Counted from the first letter of the stretch, positions 14,333 through 23,155 are shown. The stretch: 26,586 nt of DNA from Candidatus Kuenenbacteria bacterium CG08_land_8_20_14_0_20_37_23 (GCA_002778965.1 PEXX01000047.1:1-26586); one strand, 5' to 3'. The notes: generated by a model not told the origin, from the letters alone. A program made the numbers and translations.

Positions 14333-15355
14333 TTATCTCCCTTCAATATATTCTCTTGATTTCCTCAATAAATACTCCGCGGACCCCATATTTACTTCAT
14401 CCTCAAAAATCATAAAATAAACTACACTCTTCAAGGTCGTCCAGCTTTTGTATAAATTAATCTTAGCCATCATCTTGGCGTTAATCGGCGCTTCCCCCCA
14501 GTAACCTCTCAAAAATATTCCTTCCAATTTTTGATACTGTTCGCGCGTAATATAGCTCCGGCTCATAAATTCCAGCTGCTGCAAAAACGAAGCCATGTCA
14601 TAATATGCCGGCGCGAAACAACTTTCTGAAAAATCAATCATTATCGCCTTATTATGTTTAAACTCGTGCACAATCACATTTTCCGGGTGAAAATCTCCAT
14701 GCGACAAAACATATTTATCATCAATAATTTTCTTATAAATACTCTTCAGCTCTTTTAGTTGTTCCTTCACTCTTCTCGCCAATACTTTATCCTGATTGTA
14801 TCCCCGCTCAAGTATTCCGGTCGGATCAAGATAATTCATGGAAAAATCATGCCGTTTCAACCCGAACACCCGATTTTTAACTTTAATATTGTGCAAATTA
14901 AACAAGCCGGCTCCGATCTTGCTGAATAAATTATAATTAACATCACCATTCTTAATATGCTCGAGCAAATTCTGCCCGGGCACGCCCACATAAAAAAACG
15001 ACATTAACTCTTCAATGTACCATAACGGTCTTGGCACTGCCACGCCGCCCCGGTCAAACCCGTTTTTATGAACCAACTCAATCACCTGGAACATTTGTCT
15101 TCTGCCATGCCCGGAAAAAGCCACGCAAAACACCTTATAGCGCCGGCGTAAACCGCCTCTGATCCCAATCGTCAAATTATTCTGAATCACATAATGAAAA
15201 AATTTATCATCAAAATGACTCTTGATTCTATATGACCTTATCTGCAATAACTTCTCTCCTTGTCTGTCAATATCTCTGATTCTTTGTTCAAAAATTTTAC
15301 TTAAATATTCCGCGTCAAGTATTAATTTTGGAATTTGTTTTTCTTCTTGTGTCAT
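14333..15355 (-). CDS. APH-like phosphotransferase (protein-kinase fold)
   Basis: About 340 residues; the ATG at 15355 is preferred over one three codons upstream. The kinase catalytic loop is SHGDFHPENV (D224 and N229 in the longer numbering), and the Mg-binding IDFSES has D244. No classical antibiotic-phosphotransferase signature is seen outside these. The N-terminal 100 residues are unusual and basic. The family phosphorylates sugars, choline, aminoglycosides and other small alcohols. With GH57 and GT5 genes beside it, a sugar or glycan kinase is the best guess, but the substrate is not shown by the sequence. Confidence 0.8.
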   Translation of the reverse strand: MTQEEKQIPKLILDAEYLSKIFEQRIRDIDRQGEKLLQIRSYRIKSHFDDKFFHYVIQNNLTIGIRGGLRRRYKVFCVAFSGHGRRQMFQVIELVHKNGFDRGGVAVPRPLWYIEELMSFFYVGVPGQNLLEHIKNGDVNYNLFSKIGAGLFNLHNIKVKNRVFGLKRHDFSMNYLDPTGILERGYNQDKVLARRVKEQLKELKSIYKKIIDDKYVLSHGDFHPENVIVHEFKHNKAIMIDFSESCFAPAYYDMASFLQQLEFMSRSYITREQYQKLEGIFLRGYWGEAPINAKMMAKINLYKSWTTLKSVVYFMIFEDEVNMGSAEYLLRKSREYIEGR

Positions 15356-15439
15356 AAAAATCATTAAATTAAATATTCTTCCGCCTCATAATTTATTTGA
15401 TGTATAACATCTCAATTTTCCCACTTCACTAATCAAAAA

Positions 15440-16624
15440 TTAACTAACTATTTCTTTATTTCTTAGTGAATTCTTCTTCCAATGTTTCTCCCACATCAAA
15501 CGATGGATCTCCAAAAATATCTTCTCTGCCTTAATTTTAATTTTAGCTGGAATTCCCGCCAATGCCCTGACTGACCGCAGGAGCTCCAGCGCCCCTTTTT
15601 CCACTTCCTCCGGATTCCAGGCCGGGTCAGCGAACATCTTGAAATCTTTCCCTGACGCCCACCAAAAAGTGCAACTGGCCAAACCTTTTTCCATATGCAG
15701 TCTGGAAGCGAAATGGTTTGAATCTCCCAAATTATCATAGTTTGCTTTCAAGGCAAACTTAGCCAATCGCCACAAATGCTTATGAATTTTATTATTCGGG
15801 TGCCACCACAGCGCGTAGGGAATGGCTTTTTGAATTTCGGCCGGAGTTGATTCCCAGCTAGAGCTGAACACTTCTACTTTCTGCTCAATTTTGGCTATTC
15901 CAAAAAATTCGGATACAGTCTTGGCAATAATATTTTTATTTCGCAAAACACGATGCAAAATTCGATCCTGATCAACATATTTATGCCCATACAACTCTCC
16001 ATCCGTCGCGGTTACCGCTACTTCTGGCAAATTATCCTTACTTAATATTTTTTCAATTGCCTCCGGCACAAATGTGCGCGACAATTTTCTATCGCGGAAT
16101 ATCACATTCAATCCCAGTTTCTTAATTTTATATTTTTTTGAATAATCAAAACGCTGATGATTAATTTCCCCGTCCAAAGCGATTTCATCCAAAATAATCC
16201 ACTTAAATCCAGCCCGCTTGATGGCTCTGCCCACTTGGGGCGAGTAGGCCATCTCCGGCAAATAAAAACCGGTTGGCTGATAGCACTCTCCAAAATACCT
16301 TTTATTAATATCATTATTAACTCTAATCTGTCTTTCAACTTCTTCTATCGGCAACAGCGGCAGCAATGGATGGAAAGCGGCCGTGCCAGTCATCTCAATC
16401 TGCCCCTTCCTGACTAGAGCCTTAATCTCTTCTATTAATTGATTAAAACCAAGCTGCCGCAAATATTCAGTCAGGCAGCCGGCGATGTTCAAAGTAATCT
16501 TATAATTAGAATTTTGTTTCAAAATATTTACAATATTTAAATAAGCCTCTTTGGTGATTTTTATAAGAAGTTCCTTCTCTAGCGTAGGCGGCTGATAAAT
16601 ATGCAAAATGTTAATCCATATCAT
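15440..16624 (-). CDS. GH57 family glycoside hydrolase / alpha-glucan-acting enzyme
   Basis: The 394-residue protein shows the GH57 conserved regions: LHIYQP at 7-12, HPLLPLLP at 85-92, the nucleophile region GFYLPEMAYS with E124, and the acid region TATDGELYGHK with D208. The late CTFWWASG stretch is also typical. GH57 enzymes include alpha-amylases, 4-alpha-glucanotransferases and branching enzymes. The length (about 400) fits the shorter amylase-like group rather than branching enzyme. It has no signal peptide, so it is cytosolic. It lies 12 bases after glgA copy 2, which points to storage-glucan remodelling. Confidence 0.9.
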   Translation of the reverse strand: MIWINILHIYQPPTLEKELLIKITKEAYLNIVNILKQNSNYKITLNIAGCLTEYLRQLGFNQLIEEIKALVRKGQIEMTGTAAFHPLLPLLPIEEVERQIRVNNDINKRYFGECYQPTGFYLPEMAYSPQVGRAIKRAGFKWIILDEIALDGEINHQRFDYSKKYKIKKLGLNVIFRDRKLSRTFVPEAIEKILSKDNLPEVAVTATDGELYGHKYVDQDRILHRVLRNKNIIAKTVSEFFGIAKIEQKVEVFSSSWESTPAEIQKAIPYALWWHPNNKIHKHLWRLAKFALKANYDNLGDSNHFASRLHMEKGLASCTFWWASGKDFKMFADPAWNPEEVEKGALELLRSVRALAGIPAKIKIKAEKIFLEIHRLMWEKHWKKNSLRNKEIVS

Positions 16625-16636
16625 ACGCGAAAAATT

Positions 16637-18145
16637 TTAATTTTTCCCATTGCTTTTTTTCTTGCCGCTGGCCACCACCATCGCCTTCCTGAATAACTCA
16701 ACATAAAGCTTGGCCGGCAAATTCCATGAGAATGATATCTTCATTCCGTCTTGCGCTAATTTATTCCAAATTTTTTTATCTTTATAATACTCAAGCGCTC
16801 TCACAATCGCTCCATACAAAGATAATGGACTATATGTTCTAAAAGTAAAACCATTGCCATCTCTGTGAATAAAATCAAAATTAGTAATGGTGTCCTTCAA
16901 CCCCCCGATTGATCTCACGATCGGAATACAGCCGTAGCGCAAAGCCTTCATCTGATTGACTCCGCAAGGTTCATTATTCGACGGCAGTAAAAACATATCC
17001 CCGCCCGCGTACAAGCTGGTTTCATAATCCCGCTCCTGGTCCCATGACACCCATGCTATTTTTTTAGGATACTGTTTGTTCATTTTCTTCAACTCCTTAA
17101 TATAATCACCATCGCCATCTCCCATTACGATAATCTGAATATCCAATCTCAACAATATTTTAAACGCTTCTAAAATCAACTCAAATCCTTTCTGATGGGT
17201 AATTCTGGACGACATTACGATGAGCGGCACTTCCGCGTCCTCGGATAAACCGTATCTTTTTTGAATAAACAGCTTATTCTCCCTCTTGCGATCAATCTGG
17301 GTATAATTATAATTCACTTTAAGCCCGGGGTCATCAGATGGATTATACTGTTTGTCATCAATCCCGTTGATTATCCCGAAAAATCTGTCCTGCCTATTTT
17401 TTAAAAGCTGGTGTAATTCTTGGCCTTTATCCCGCGTAAGCATCTCTTCCGCGTGCGTTTCCGACACCGTATTAATAATATCAGCCTGCAATATTCCTCG
17501 CCGCAAAAAATTAACATTCTCCAGCTCCGGCTGATTAAATAATGGCAGCCCATTCTTGCCGTTATAGCGCTCACTCACCGGTATTTCCCACCAATTATGG
17601 CCGAACTGAAAAATAGCATTATGTATGGTTAAAACCGTGGCAGTTTTTGACAGCGACTCTGATCCTTTAAATTCTCTCTTTAATAAATAAGGAATTAAAG
17701 CCGAGTGCCAATCATGGCATTGAATCACGTCCGGTTGAAATTTTAATATTAACAGTAACTTTAAAACCGCCAGATCAAATAATAAAAATCTGGCATTTTC
17801 ATGGGCTGAACCATAAATATCTTTCATCTCTTTCTTACGTGAAAAATATTTATCATTCTCGATGAAATACACTAGTAAACCCTTACTCAAATCCCCTGCC
17901 CAATAATTAACTTTAACACTGTTATTGCCATGAATTCTTATCTCTACCCCTTCTAAAAAAATTTTTAAATTATGCGCCTTTGGGTCAATCACCTGGCCAT
18001 AAAATGGAGTAACACAAATCACCTTATGGCCCAGTCTATTCAAAGCCTTGGGCAAACTTCTAGCTACATCAGCCAGCCCGCCGGTTTTCGAAAACGGATC
18101 AATTTCCGACGACACCGATACTATATTTAGATATTTTTTGGACAT
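16637..18145 (-). CDS. glgA: Glycogen/starch synthase, GT5 family (copy 2)
   Basis: The 502-residue GT5 protein has NIVSVSSEIDPFSKTGGLADVARSLPKAL (K-x-G-G-L at 20-24), QCHDWHSALIPYLL, TIHNAIFQFGHN, SSRITHQKGFELI and PSNNEPCGVNQMKALRYG. Unlike copy 1 it has no microrepeat inserts. The two copies differ throughout, so they are not a recent duplication. They may differ in donor (ADP- or UDP-glucose) or acceptor. It starts 1 base before the ruvC stop region and is followed closely by the GH57 gene, forming a ruvC-glgA-GH57 run. Confidence 0.95.
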   Translation of the reverse strand: MSKKYLNIVSVSSEIDPFSKTGGLADVARSLPKALNRLGHKVICVTPFYGQVIDPKAHNLKIFLEGVEIRIHGNNSVKVNYWAGDLSKGLLVYFIENDKYFSRKKEMKDIYGSAHENARFLLFDLAVLKLLLILKFQPDVIQCHDWHSALIPYLLKREFKGSESLSKTATVLTIHNAIFQFGHNWWEIPVSERYNGKNGLPLFNQPELENVNFLRRGILQADIINTVSETHAEEMLTRDKGQELHQLLKNRQDRFFGIINGIDDKQYNPSDDPGLKVNYNYTQIDRKRENKLFIQKRYGLSEDAEVPLIVMSSRITHQKGFELILEAFKILLRLDIQIIVMGDGDGDYIKELKKMNKQYPKKIAWVSWDQERDYETSLYAGGDMFLLPSNNEPCGVNQMKALRYGCIPIVRSIGGLKDTITNFDFIHRDGNGFTFRTYSPLSLYGAIVRALEYYKDKKIWNKLAQDGMKISFSWNLPAKLYVELFRKAMVVASGKKKSNGKN

Positions 18146-18146
18146 A

Positions 18147-18620
18147 TTACATTTGTTTATAATGCGCGCCAGTTATCGCCACTGCCACCGCGTCCGCCGC
18201 GTCGTCTGATTTAATAATTTGTTTCATTCCCAAAATCACTTTTACCATCTGCTGAATCTGATTTTTGTCCGCCCGGCCATAGCCGGTCAGGGCTTGTTTC
18301 ACTTGCAAAGGCGTAAACTCCCTGATAGATAAACCGAACTGCATGGCAGTAGCTAATATTACTCCCCGCGCCTCCCCGACTTTCAAAGCCGTTTTCACAT
18401 TTTTACAAAAAAACAATTCCTCAATCGCGATGATATCAGGTTTATATTGTTGAATAATTTTTGACAGCGCTTGCGCAATTTGCCCAAGCCGCTCTGGATG
18501 AGGCTCCCTCGCCCTGGTTAAAATACAACCCTGGGCGATTAACTCCAATTTCTTATCTTTTTCTTCAATCACGCCATAACCAACGATCGCAACTCCGGGA
18601 TCAATGCCTAAAATTCTCAT
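18147..18620 (-). CDS. ruvC: Holliday junction resolvase RuvC
   Basis: With the ATG at 18620 the protein is 157 residues (MRILGIDPG...), the normal length. A longer frame upstream adds nine non-conserved residues. The four acidic active-site residues are visible: D7 (GIDPG), E67 (AIEELFF), D140 and D143 (KSDDAADAVAVA). It cuts Holliday junctions as a dimer with RuvAB. ruvA and ruvB are not in the window. It lies between yebC and glgA, an order in which yebC-ruvC is the common bacterial neighbourhood. Confidence 0.97.
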   Translation of the reverse strand: MRILGIDPGVAIVGYGVIEEKDKKLELIAQGCILTRAREPHPERLGQIAQALSKIIQQYKPDIIAIEELFFCKNVKTALKVGEARGVILATAMQFGLSIREFTPLQVKQALTGYGRADKNQIQQMVKVILGMKQIIKSDDAADAVAVAITGAHYKQM

Positions 18621-18630
18621 AGAATAAGCT

Positions 18631-18684
18631 CTAAAATCAAAACTCAAATGCCAAAACGTTCAACTCAAAAACTTAAAACTATTC
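18631..18684. repeat. Intergenic microrepeat similar to glgA insert 1
   Basis: Tandem AAAATCAAAACTCAAATG-type units fill the ruvC-yebC gap. Read on the minus strand, the order AGTTTTAAGTTTTTGAGTT, then CATTTGAGTTTTGATTTT, parallels 10505-10562 inside glgA. Confidence 0.65.
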
Positions 18685-18700
18685 AATAAAAAATTTTGGC

Positions 18701-19423
18701 TTATTTTATATTTGTGTAATAATCGCTCACGTCTTCCAGCTCCTCCAAGCCCTCAAAGATATTCTGAATTTTTTCTACCTCCCTGTCAGCCACTTCCTTT
18801 TTTTCTTTTGCCACCATCTCCAAATCAGCCGAATCAATTTTTAAACCGCTTTTTTCTAAACTTTCTTTCACTCTCTGTAAATCCTCTGGTTTAGTGTAAA
18901 TGGTTATCTCATCATCACCAATTTCGTAATCATCCGGCCCAGCCTCAATAACCTTCATCTCTAATTCCTCACCATTAATTTTTAATTCTTGATTTTTGAT
19001 TTTAATTACTCCTTTATTCTCAAACTGCCAAGCTACCGCATTTAAATCCACCAGCTGCCCCCCGCCTTTCTGCAATGCTGTCTTAATCTCGTTTAATGTC
19101 CGGTTTTTATTATCAGACAAACATTTAATAATCACCGGATACTGCCCAGGCAGTAACCCTCCATAAACTGTCTCTTCAATTATCTGCCCCTGTAACTCTC
19201 CCGTCCCTCGCTTGATTGCCCTCTCAATATTTTCCTTCGGCATGCTGGCCGCCTTGGCTTTGTCAATCGCCATGCGCAATTTAAAATTGCTGTCCATATT
19301 ACTGCCTCCCTGCCGCGCTGCCACGACAATATTATTGCTTAATTTAGTAAAAAGATTACCGCGTTTGGCATCAACCACGGCTTTGGCTCTTTTGGTAGTT
19401 GCCCATTTCGAATGACCCGACAT
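18701..19423 (-). CDS. yebC: YebC/PmpR (TACO1) family protein
   Basis: With the ATG at 19423 the product starts MSGHSKWATTKRAKAVVDAKRG, the family hallmark, and is 240 residues. GGSNMDSNFKLRMAIDKAKAASMPKENIERAIKRG and ETVYGGLLPGQYPVIIKCLSDN follow. The family was described as a transcriptional regulator and is now tied to translation of proline-rich or difficult stretches. An extra Lys/Glu segment around 160-172 (KIKNQELKINGEE) comes from an AAAATC/AATTAAAA simple repeat at about 18975-19010 and is not expected in the family. Upstream is the divergent promoter region shared with rplS. Confidence 0.95.
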   Translation of the reverse strand: MSGHSKWATTKRAKAVVDAKRGNLFTKLSNNIVVAARQGGSNMDSNFKLRMAIDKAKAASMPKENIERAIKRGTGELQGQIIEETVYGGLLPGQYPVIIKCLSDNKNRTLNEIKTALQKGGGQLVDLNAVAWQFENKGVIKIKNQELKINGEELEMKVIEAGPDDYEIGDDEITIYTKPEDLQRVKESLEKSGLKIDSADLEMVAKEKKEVADREVEKIQNIFEGLEELEDVSDYYTNIK

Positions 19424-19525
19424 AAATAAACAAGATAAGTAATAAAAAAAAATAAACAAGTTAAGTCATTTTCATACTATCATTTTAAAGTCAAAAAAAC
19501 AATACTAATGCCATAGCTCGAATAT

Positions 19526-19563
19526 TTGACAATTTAACTAAAATAAGTTAAACTATTTATAAT
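19526..19563 (+). promoter_or_regulatory. Probable rplS promoter
   Basis: A perfect TTGACA (19526-19531) is followed after 17 bases by TAAACT (19549-19554). A perfect TATAAT sits slightly further (19558-19563). This gives a leader of about 50-60 bases before the rplS ATG at 19619. Confidence 0.5.
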
Positions 19564-19618
19564 TAATGTTGTATAAGTAAGTAAATATTAAATTATAAAA
19601 AAATTAATCTCAATTACT

Positions 19619-20080
19619 ATGGAAGATAATAAAGTTAATACTAATAATACTAACCCTGTCAATCAAACAAAAGTTGCAGAAAAAATCGAACTAGACAATA
19701 ACCAGCCACCCAAAACCAGCAATCTAAAATCTAAAACCATTGGCCTATCGAATAATCCGGGCTTAGATCTAAAATCCGGTATGACTGTCAAAGTCCACGA
19801 AGCAATCAAGGATATTGACGCTAAAGGCAAAGAAAGAACTAGAATCCAAATCTTTGAAGGTGTGATTTTAGCTGTTAAAAAACCCAGAACTCCCTCAGGC
19901 AGTATTTTAGTCAGAAAAATCTCAGACAATAATGTCGGCGTCGAAAAAATATTCCCTCTCCATTCGCCACTGGTTAAAAAAATTGAAGTGACTAAGCAAA
20001 TAAAAGCTAGGCGCTCCAAACTGTATTACCTCCGCGATTATAAAAAGAGGTCAAAGATGGCCAAATCTAATCATAAATAA
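19619..20080 (+). CDS. rplS: Ribosomal protein L19 with N-terminal extension
   Basis: Residues about 46-145 are a standard L19: GMTVKVHEAIKD, RIQIFEGVILAVK, SILVRKISDNNVGVEKIFPLHSPLVKKIEV and ARRSKLYYLRDYKK. It sits at the 30S-50S interface. The first 45 residues are an Asn/Thr/Lys-rich extension absent from most L19 proteins. Part of it (KTSNLKSKTIG) derives from an AATCTAAAATCTAAAACC simple repeat at about 19720-19740. The ATG at 19619 is the only in-frame ATG upstream of the L19 domain apart from internal sites. The usual trmD/rimM neighbours are missing. A strong terminator follows. Confidence 0.96.
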   Translation: MEDNKVNTNNTNPVNQTKVAEKIELDNNQPPKTSNLKSKTIGLSNNPGLDLKSGMTVKVHEAIKDIDAKGKERTRIQIFEGVILAVKKPRTPSGSILVRKISDNNVGVEKIFPLHSPLVKKIEVTKQIKARRSKLYYLRDYKKRSKMAKSNHK

Positions 20081-20096
20081 TACCTCAATATTACAT

Positions 20097-20123
20097 AAAA
20101 ACCCGCTCGAAACGCGGGTTTTT
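20097..20123. terminator. Bidirectional Rho-independent terminator between rplS and the antiporter
   Basis: A 10-bp perfect stem AAAAACCCGC / GCGGGTTTTT with a 7-base loop lies between convergent genes. T runs on both strands let it serve both. Confidence 0.93.
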
Positions 20124-20157
20124 ATAATCTAAAATAAATTCGAAAGATAGCAACGCC

Positions 20158-21840
20158 TCAAACATATTCCAAATCTCCCAAATGCCTCTGCCTCTCCCGT
20201 ATATAATTTCTCTTTACCGTCCCATATTTATACACCAGCTCGGTCATATACCGCCGGCCTAAATATGGCGGCATCACCACATAGGTCGCTCCCATATCAT
20301 ACAATTTTCTAGCCTCATGACTATAACTAGCCACTAATATCACGGCTGGATTAGCCTTGATATTTTTAAAATACCTGGCCAAGAACCGATTCACCTCAAA
20401 ATTAGGTACGGTGGAAATCACTACCTTCGTTTTAGTAAAATTAATATTGTCCAAAAATACCGCGCTTGAGGCATCCCCGAATCTGATCTCTATCCCATCT
20501 CCTCTTAATCTAGCTACTAATTCTGGATTATAATCCACCACTATAAAACTCTTATCTGCCTTTTTTAAATTTTCAAGTATTCCTCCTCCCAGCCGATCAC
20601 AGCCAAATAATATCACTTCAGCATGTTTCTCGTTTCCGCCCTCCTCCTCTTTAAAATATTTTTTAAGCTCAAATATAGATAAAGACTTTTCTAGTATTTT
20701 GTACAATCTGTCCGCGTGTAAAATAAAGTAAGTCGAAATCGCGATTGTAATCAGGGCTATTAGCGTCATAAAACCAAAAATTTCCGCTTGCAAATGACCA
20801 ACATATACTCCCATTGACAGAAATATCAAAGAAAACTCCGACACTTGTGCCATGGTTAAACCGACCAAGAACGAGGTCCTTTTCCGATAACCTTTAATAC
20901 CCATGATAATTAACACCACCAACGGGTTACCAATTAAAATAAATAATGATAATATCACCGCTTGAAACCAATAATTTCCAATCATGGATAAATCCAATCT
21001 TGACCCCATCACAATAAAAAATATAATGATAAAAAAATCACGCAAAGGCCTAACCCGAGAAGAAATCTCCACCTGGTAAGGAGAGACGGACAACATTATC
21101 CCGGCTAAAAGCGCTCCTAATTCTAAGGATAATCCCAACTGATCAAACAAAGTCGCCATAGCAAAAGCAATCGCTAGCGACGCCAAAAATAACACTTCTT
21201 TACTATGGGCCAATTTTGAATCAACTCTTGGTACCAAGAACCTCATTACTAATATCACTGCTATAGTTATTACAATAATCTTTGCTGTAAGCTCCATCCC
21301 AATTGTTAACCAACTCTGGCCAGAAGCGCTATTCACAGCGGCGACTAAACTCAAAATGATCATAGCCACAAAATCTTGTACCAATAAAAATCCAATCGCG
21401 ATCCTGCCATACAATGTCTCCGTATCCCGACGCTCCTGCAGTAATCTCGTCACTATCACAGTCGAACTAAAAGTCATGGCTACCGCCAAATATATGGCTG
21501 CCACCGGCTCAAACCCGACCAATCTTGTTACTAAATACCCAAAAATAGTAGTGAACACAATCTGACCCAACCCGGTCAAAAAAGCAATTTTGCCAACTTC
21601 TTTCAATGTTCTCGGATTAAGACTTAACCCCACTATGAATAATAATAATGTCACTCCGATCTGTGAAAACGATTCCAACCCGTCATTATCAAGCCAGGCC
21701 AACCACGCCTGACCAGCAATAACGCCTGTGATAATATAGCCAATAATCAAAGGCTGCCGCAACCACCTGATAATTAGTGACACAATTAAGGATAAACCCA
21801 GAACAATGGACAAATCTAAATATATATCAGTCATAAACAT
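20158..21840 (-). CDS. KefB/CPA2-type cation:proton antiporter with TrkA-N domain
   Basis: The 560-residue protein has about 12 membrane segments over residues 1-380, with the CPA2 signatures GVTLLLFIVGLSLNP, FSSTVIVTRLL and LGALLAGIMLS. A cytosolic Rossmann domain follows from about 404 (VILFGCDRLGGGILENL, VVDYNPE, GDASSAVFLDNI), the nucleotide-binding RCK/TrkA-N unit. There is no TrkA-C domain. It exchanges K+ or Na+ for H+ under nucleotide control. Two ATGs lie two codons apart (21840 and 21834). It is a single gene convergent with rplS. Confidence 0.92.
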   Translation of the reverse strand: MFMTDIYLDLSIVLGLSLIVSLIIRWLRQPLIIGYIITGVIAGQAWLAWLDNDGLESFSQIGVTLLLFIVGLSLNPRTLKEVGKIAFLTGLGQIVFTTIFGYLVTRLVGFEPVAAIYLAVAMTFSSTVIVTRLLQERRDTETLYGRIAIGFLLVQDFVAMIILSLVAAVNSASGQSWLTIGMELTAKIIVITIAVILVMRFLVPRVDSKLAHSKEVLFLASLAIAFAMATLFDQLGLSLELGALLAGIMLSVSPYQVEISSRVRPLRDFFIIIFFIVMGSRLDLSMIGNYWFQAVILSLFILIGNPLVVLIIMGIKGYRKRTSFLVGLTMAQVSEFSLIFLSMGVYVGHLQAEIFGFMTLIALITIAISTYFILHADRLYKILEKSLSIFELKKYFKEEEGGNEKHAEVILFGCDRLGGGILENLKKADKSFIVVDYNPELVARLRGDGIEIRFGDASSAVFLDNINFTKTKVVISTVPNFEVNRFLARYFKNIKANPAVILVASYSHEARKLYDMGATYVVMPPYLGRRYMTELVYKYGTVKRNYIRERQRHLGDLEYV

Positions 21841-21906
21841 TTTTATATATTAACATCCTAACATTTTAACAAATGCTAAAAATAGTTTAGCAAAATTGTT
21901 AAAATA

Positions 21907-22584
21907 TTAGCATGATATATTAAATGGATTGAATTCCGTTCCTCTGTCATAATAATCCTCCCCCTCCTGTCTTTTCAACCAATTCACTGCTTTATATGTG
22001 ACTGGCGTTAAAACTATTTCCACTCCACATTTAAAAATATAATTAGAAATTATTACTGTCGCTACCAAACTCCAAGGTAAAATACCTCCAAAAGCAATCA
22101 CTACGAATAACAATGTGTCTGCCACTTGCCCGGCCAGAGTTGAACCAATGGTTCTCACCCATAAATGTCTGCCATGGGTTAAAATCTTAAGCTTGGCCAA
22201 TATATATGAATTTAAAAACTCACCCGCTAAATATGCAATCAGACTGGCCAGCACAATTCTAGGCGCTAATCCCAAAACCGCGTCATACGCCTGTTGATTA
22301 TGCCAATCACTCGCGGCCGGCAACTTACCTACTATTATCACAATTAGCGCCATTAATAAATTGGCGAGAAATCCTAGCCAGATCACCCGTCTCGCTCTTT
22401 TATAACCATATACTTCCGTCAATACGTCGCCAAAAATGTAACTTAACGGAAATAAAAAAGTCCCCCCGTCAAAACTCAACCACCAGCCCAAGCTAACGAT
22501 TTTAGTGGAAGTAATATTTGAAATCAGGAGTACCGCTACAAACAAAGCTGTAATAATATCAATATATTTTAAAACTTTTTCCAT
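21907..22584 (-). CDS. VUT-family (YhhQ-type) queuosine-precursor transporter
   Basis: I start it at the ATG at 22584 (MEKVLKYIDIITALFVAVLL), six codons inside the longest frame, giving 225 residues. Six membrane segments are visible with SFDGGTFLFPLSYIFGDVLTEVYGYKRARRVIW, the family signature, and GSTLAGQVADTLLFVVIAFGG. Members import 7-deazaguanine precursors (preQ0/preQ1) for queuosine in tRNA. No queuosine biosynthesis gene and no preQ1 riboswitch are visible nearby. Confidence 0.9.
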   Translation of the reverse strand: MEKVLKYIDIITALFVAVLLISNITSTKIVSLGWWLSFDGGTFLFPLSYIFGDVLTEVYGYKRARRVIWLGFLANLLMALIVIIVGKLPAASDWHNQQAYDAVLGLAPRIVLASLIAYLAGEFLNSYILAKLKILTHGRHLWVRTIGSTLAGQVADTLLFVVIAFGGILPWSLVATVIISNYIFKCGVEIVLTPVTYKAVNWLKRQEGEDYYDRGTEFNPFNISC

Positions 22585-22593
22585 GATACCTTC

Positions 22594-22622
22594 ATTATAC
22601 AAAACTTTTACACTTTCACCAA
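22594..22622 (-). promoter_or_regulatory. Promoter of the VUT transporter, near-leaderless
   Basis: On the minus strand TATAAT (22599-22594) lies only 9 bases before the chosen ATG. TTGGTG stands 17 bases upstream as a weak -35. Transcription would begin almost at the start codon, implying a leaderless mRNA. Confidence 0.5.
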
Positions 22623-22713
22623 ATTGAATTAACAGTAACGTTATAAAAAAGCTGATCTAAAGACGTAAAAAGAGAGATATTCATCCCATATTTATCAATA
22701 AATCTAATATTTT

Positions 22714-23155
22714 ATGAAAATCAGTTTCTTTTTGCCCAAACAATATATTTTTTACGATCTGCTAAAACAACTAATCGACTCCCAAAGAAACATAGCCTTC
22801 ATGTTTAAAAATTTTGCTGCCTCTTTCCAAGATAACGAAAGTTATTCTATCCAAGCCAAAGCTATAGAACATGAAGCTGATGATAAAACCAGAGAGATTT
22901 CAGACCAACTTAATGGTTTCTCGGCTGAAACAGCCAGTGCTATCAGCCTTTTCTTGGCCACTCACCTTAGGCATACCGGTTAGCACCACTCATGCCATTA
23001 CCGGGGCGATTTCCGGCGTTGGTTCAGTTAAACGCCTGTCAGCTGTCCGCTGGGACGCCACTTTAAAAATCGTCTGGACCTGGTTTCTCACTATTCCAGC
23101 GGCTTTAGTTATGGCCTATTTTGTCTATAAACTGCTAGACCTAATTTTTCTCTAA
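22714..23155 (+). pseudogene. Deletion fusion of DUF47 (PhoU-like) and PiT phosphate transporter, frameshifted
   Basis: Residues 1-67 are the start of a DUF47 phosphate-transport accessory protein (RNIAFMFKNFAASFQD, AKAIEHEADDKTREISDQLN). At about 22912 the frame passes directly into the end of a PiT transporter (GFSAETASAISLFLATHL). A one-base excess near 22965-22971 then ends the frame (RHTG stop), while the PiT sequence continues in the next frame (GIPVSTTHAITGAISGVGS to the stop at 23155). So most of DUF47 and roughly 250 residues of PiT were deleted in one event that joined the halves, and a frameshift followed. It is not expected to transport phosphate. Confidence 0.88.

Noticed and set aside
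22585..22713. Possible preQ1 riboswitch before the VUT transporter
   Set aside because: No preQ1 stem-loop with a C-rich loop and A-rich tail is visible, and the promoter leaves no room for a leader.
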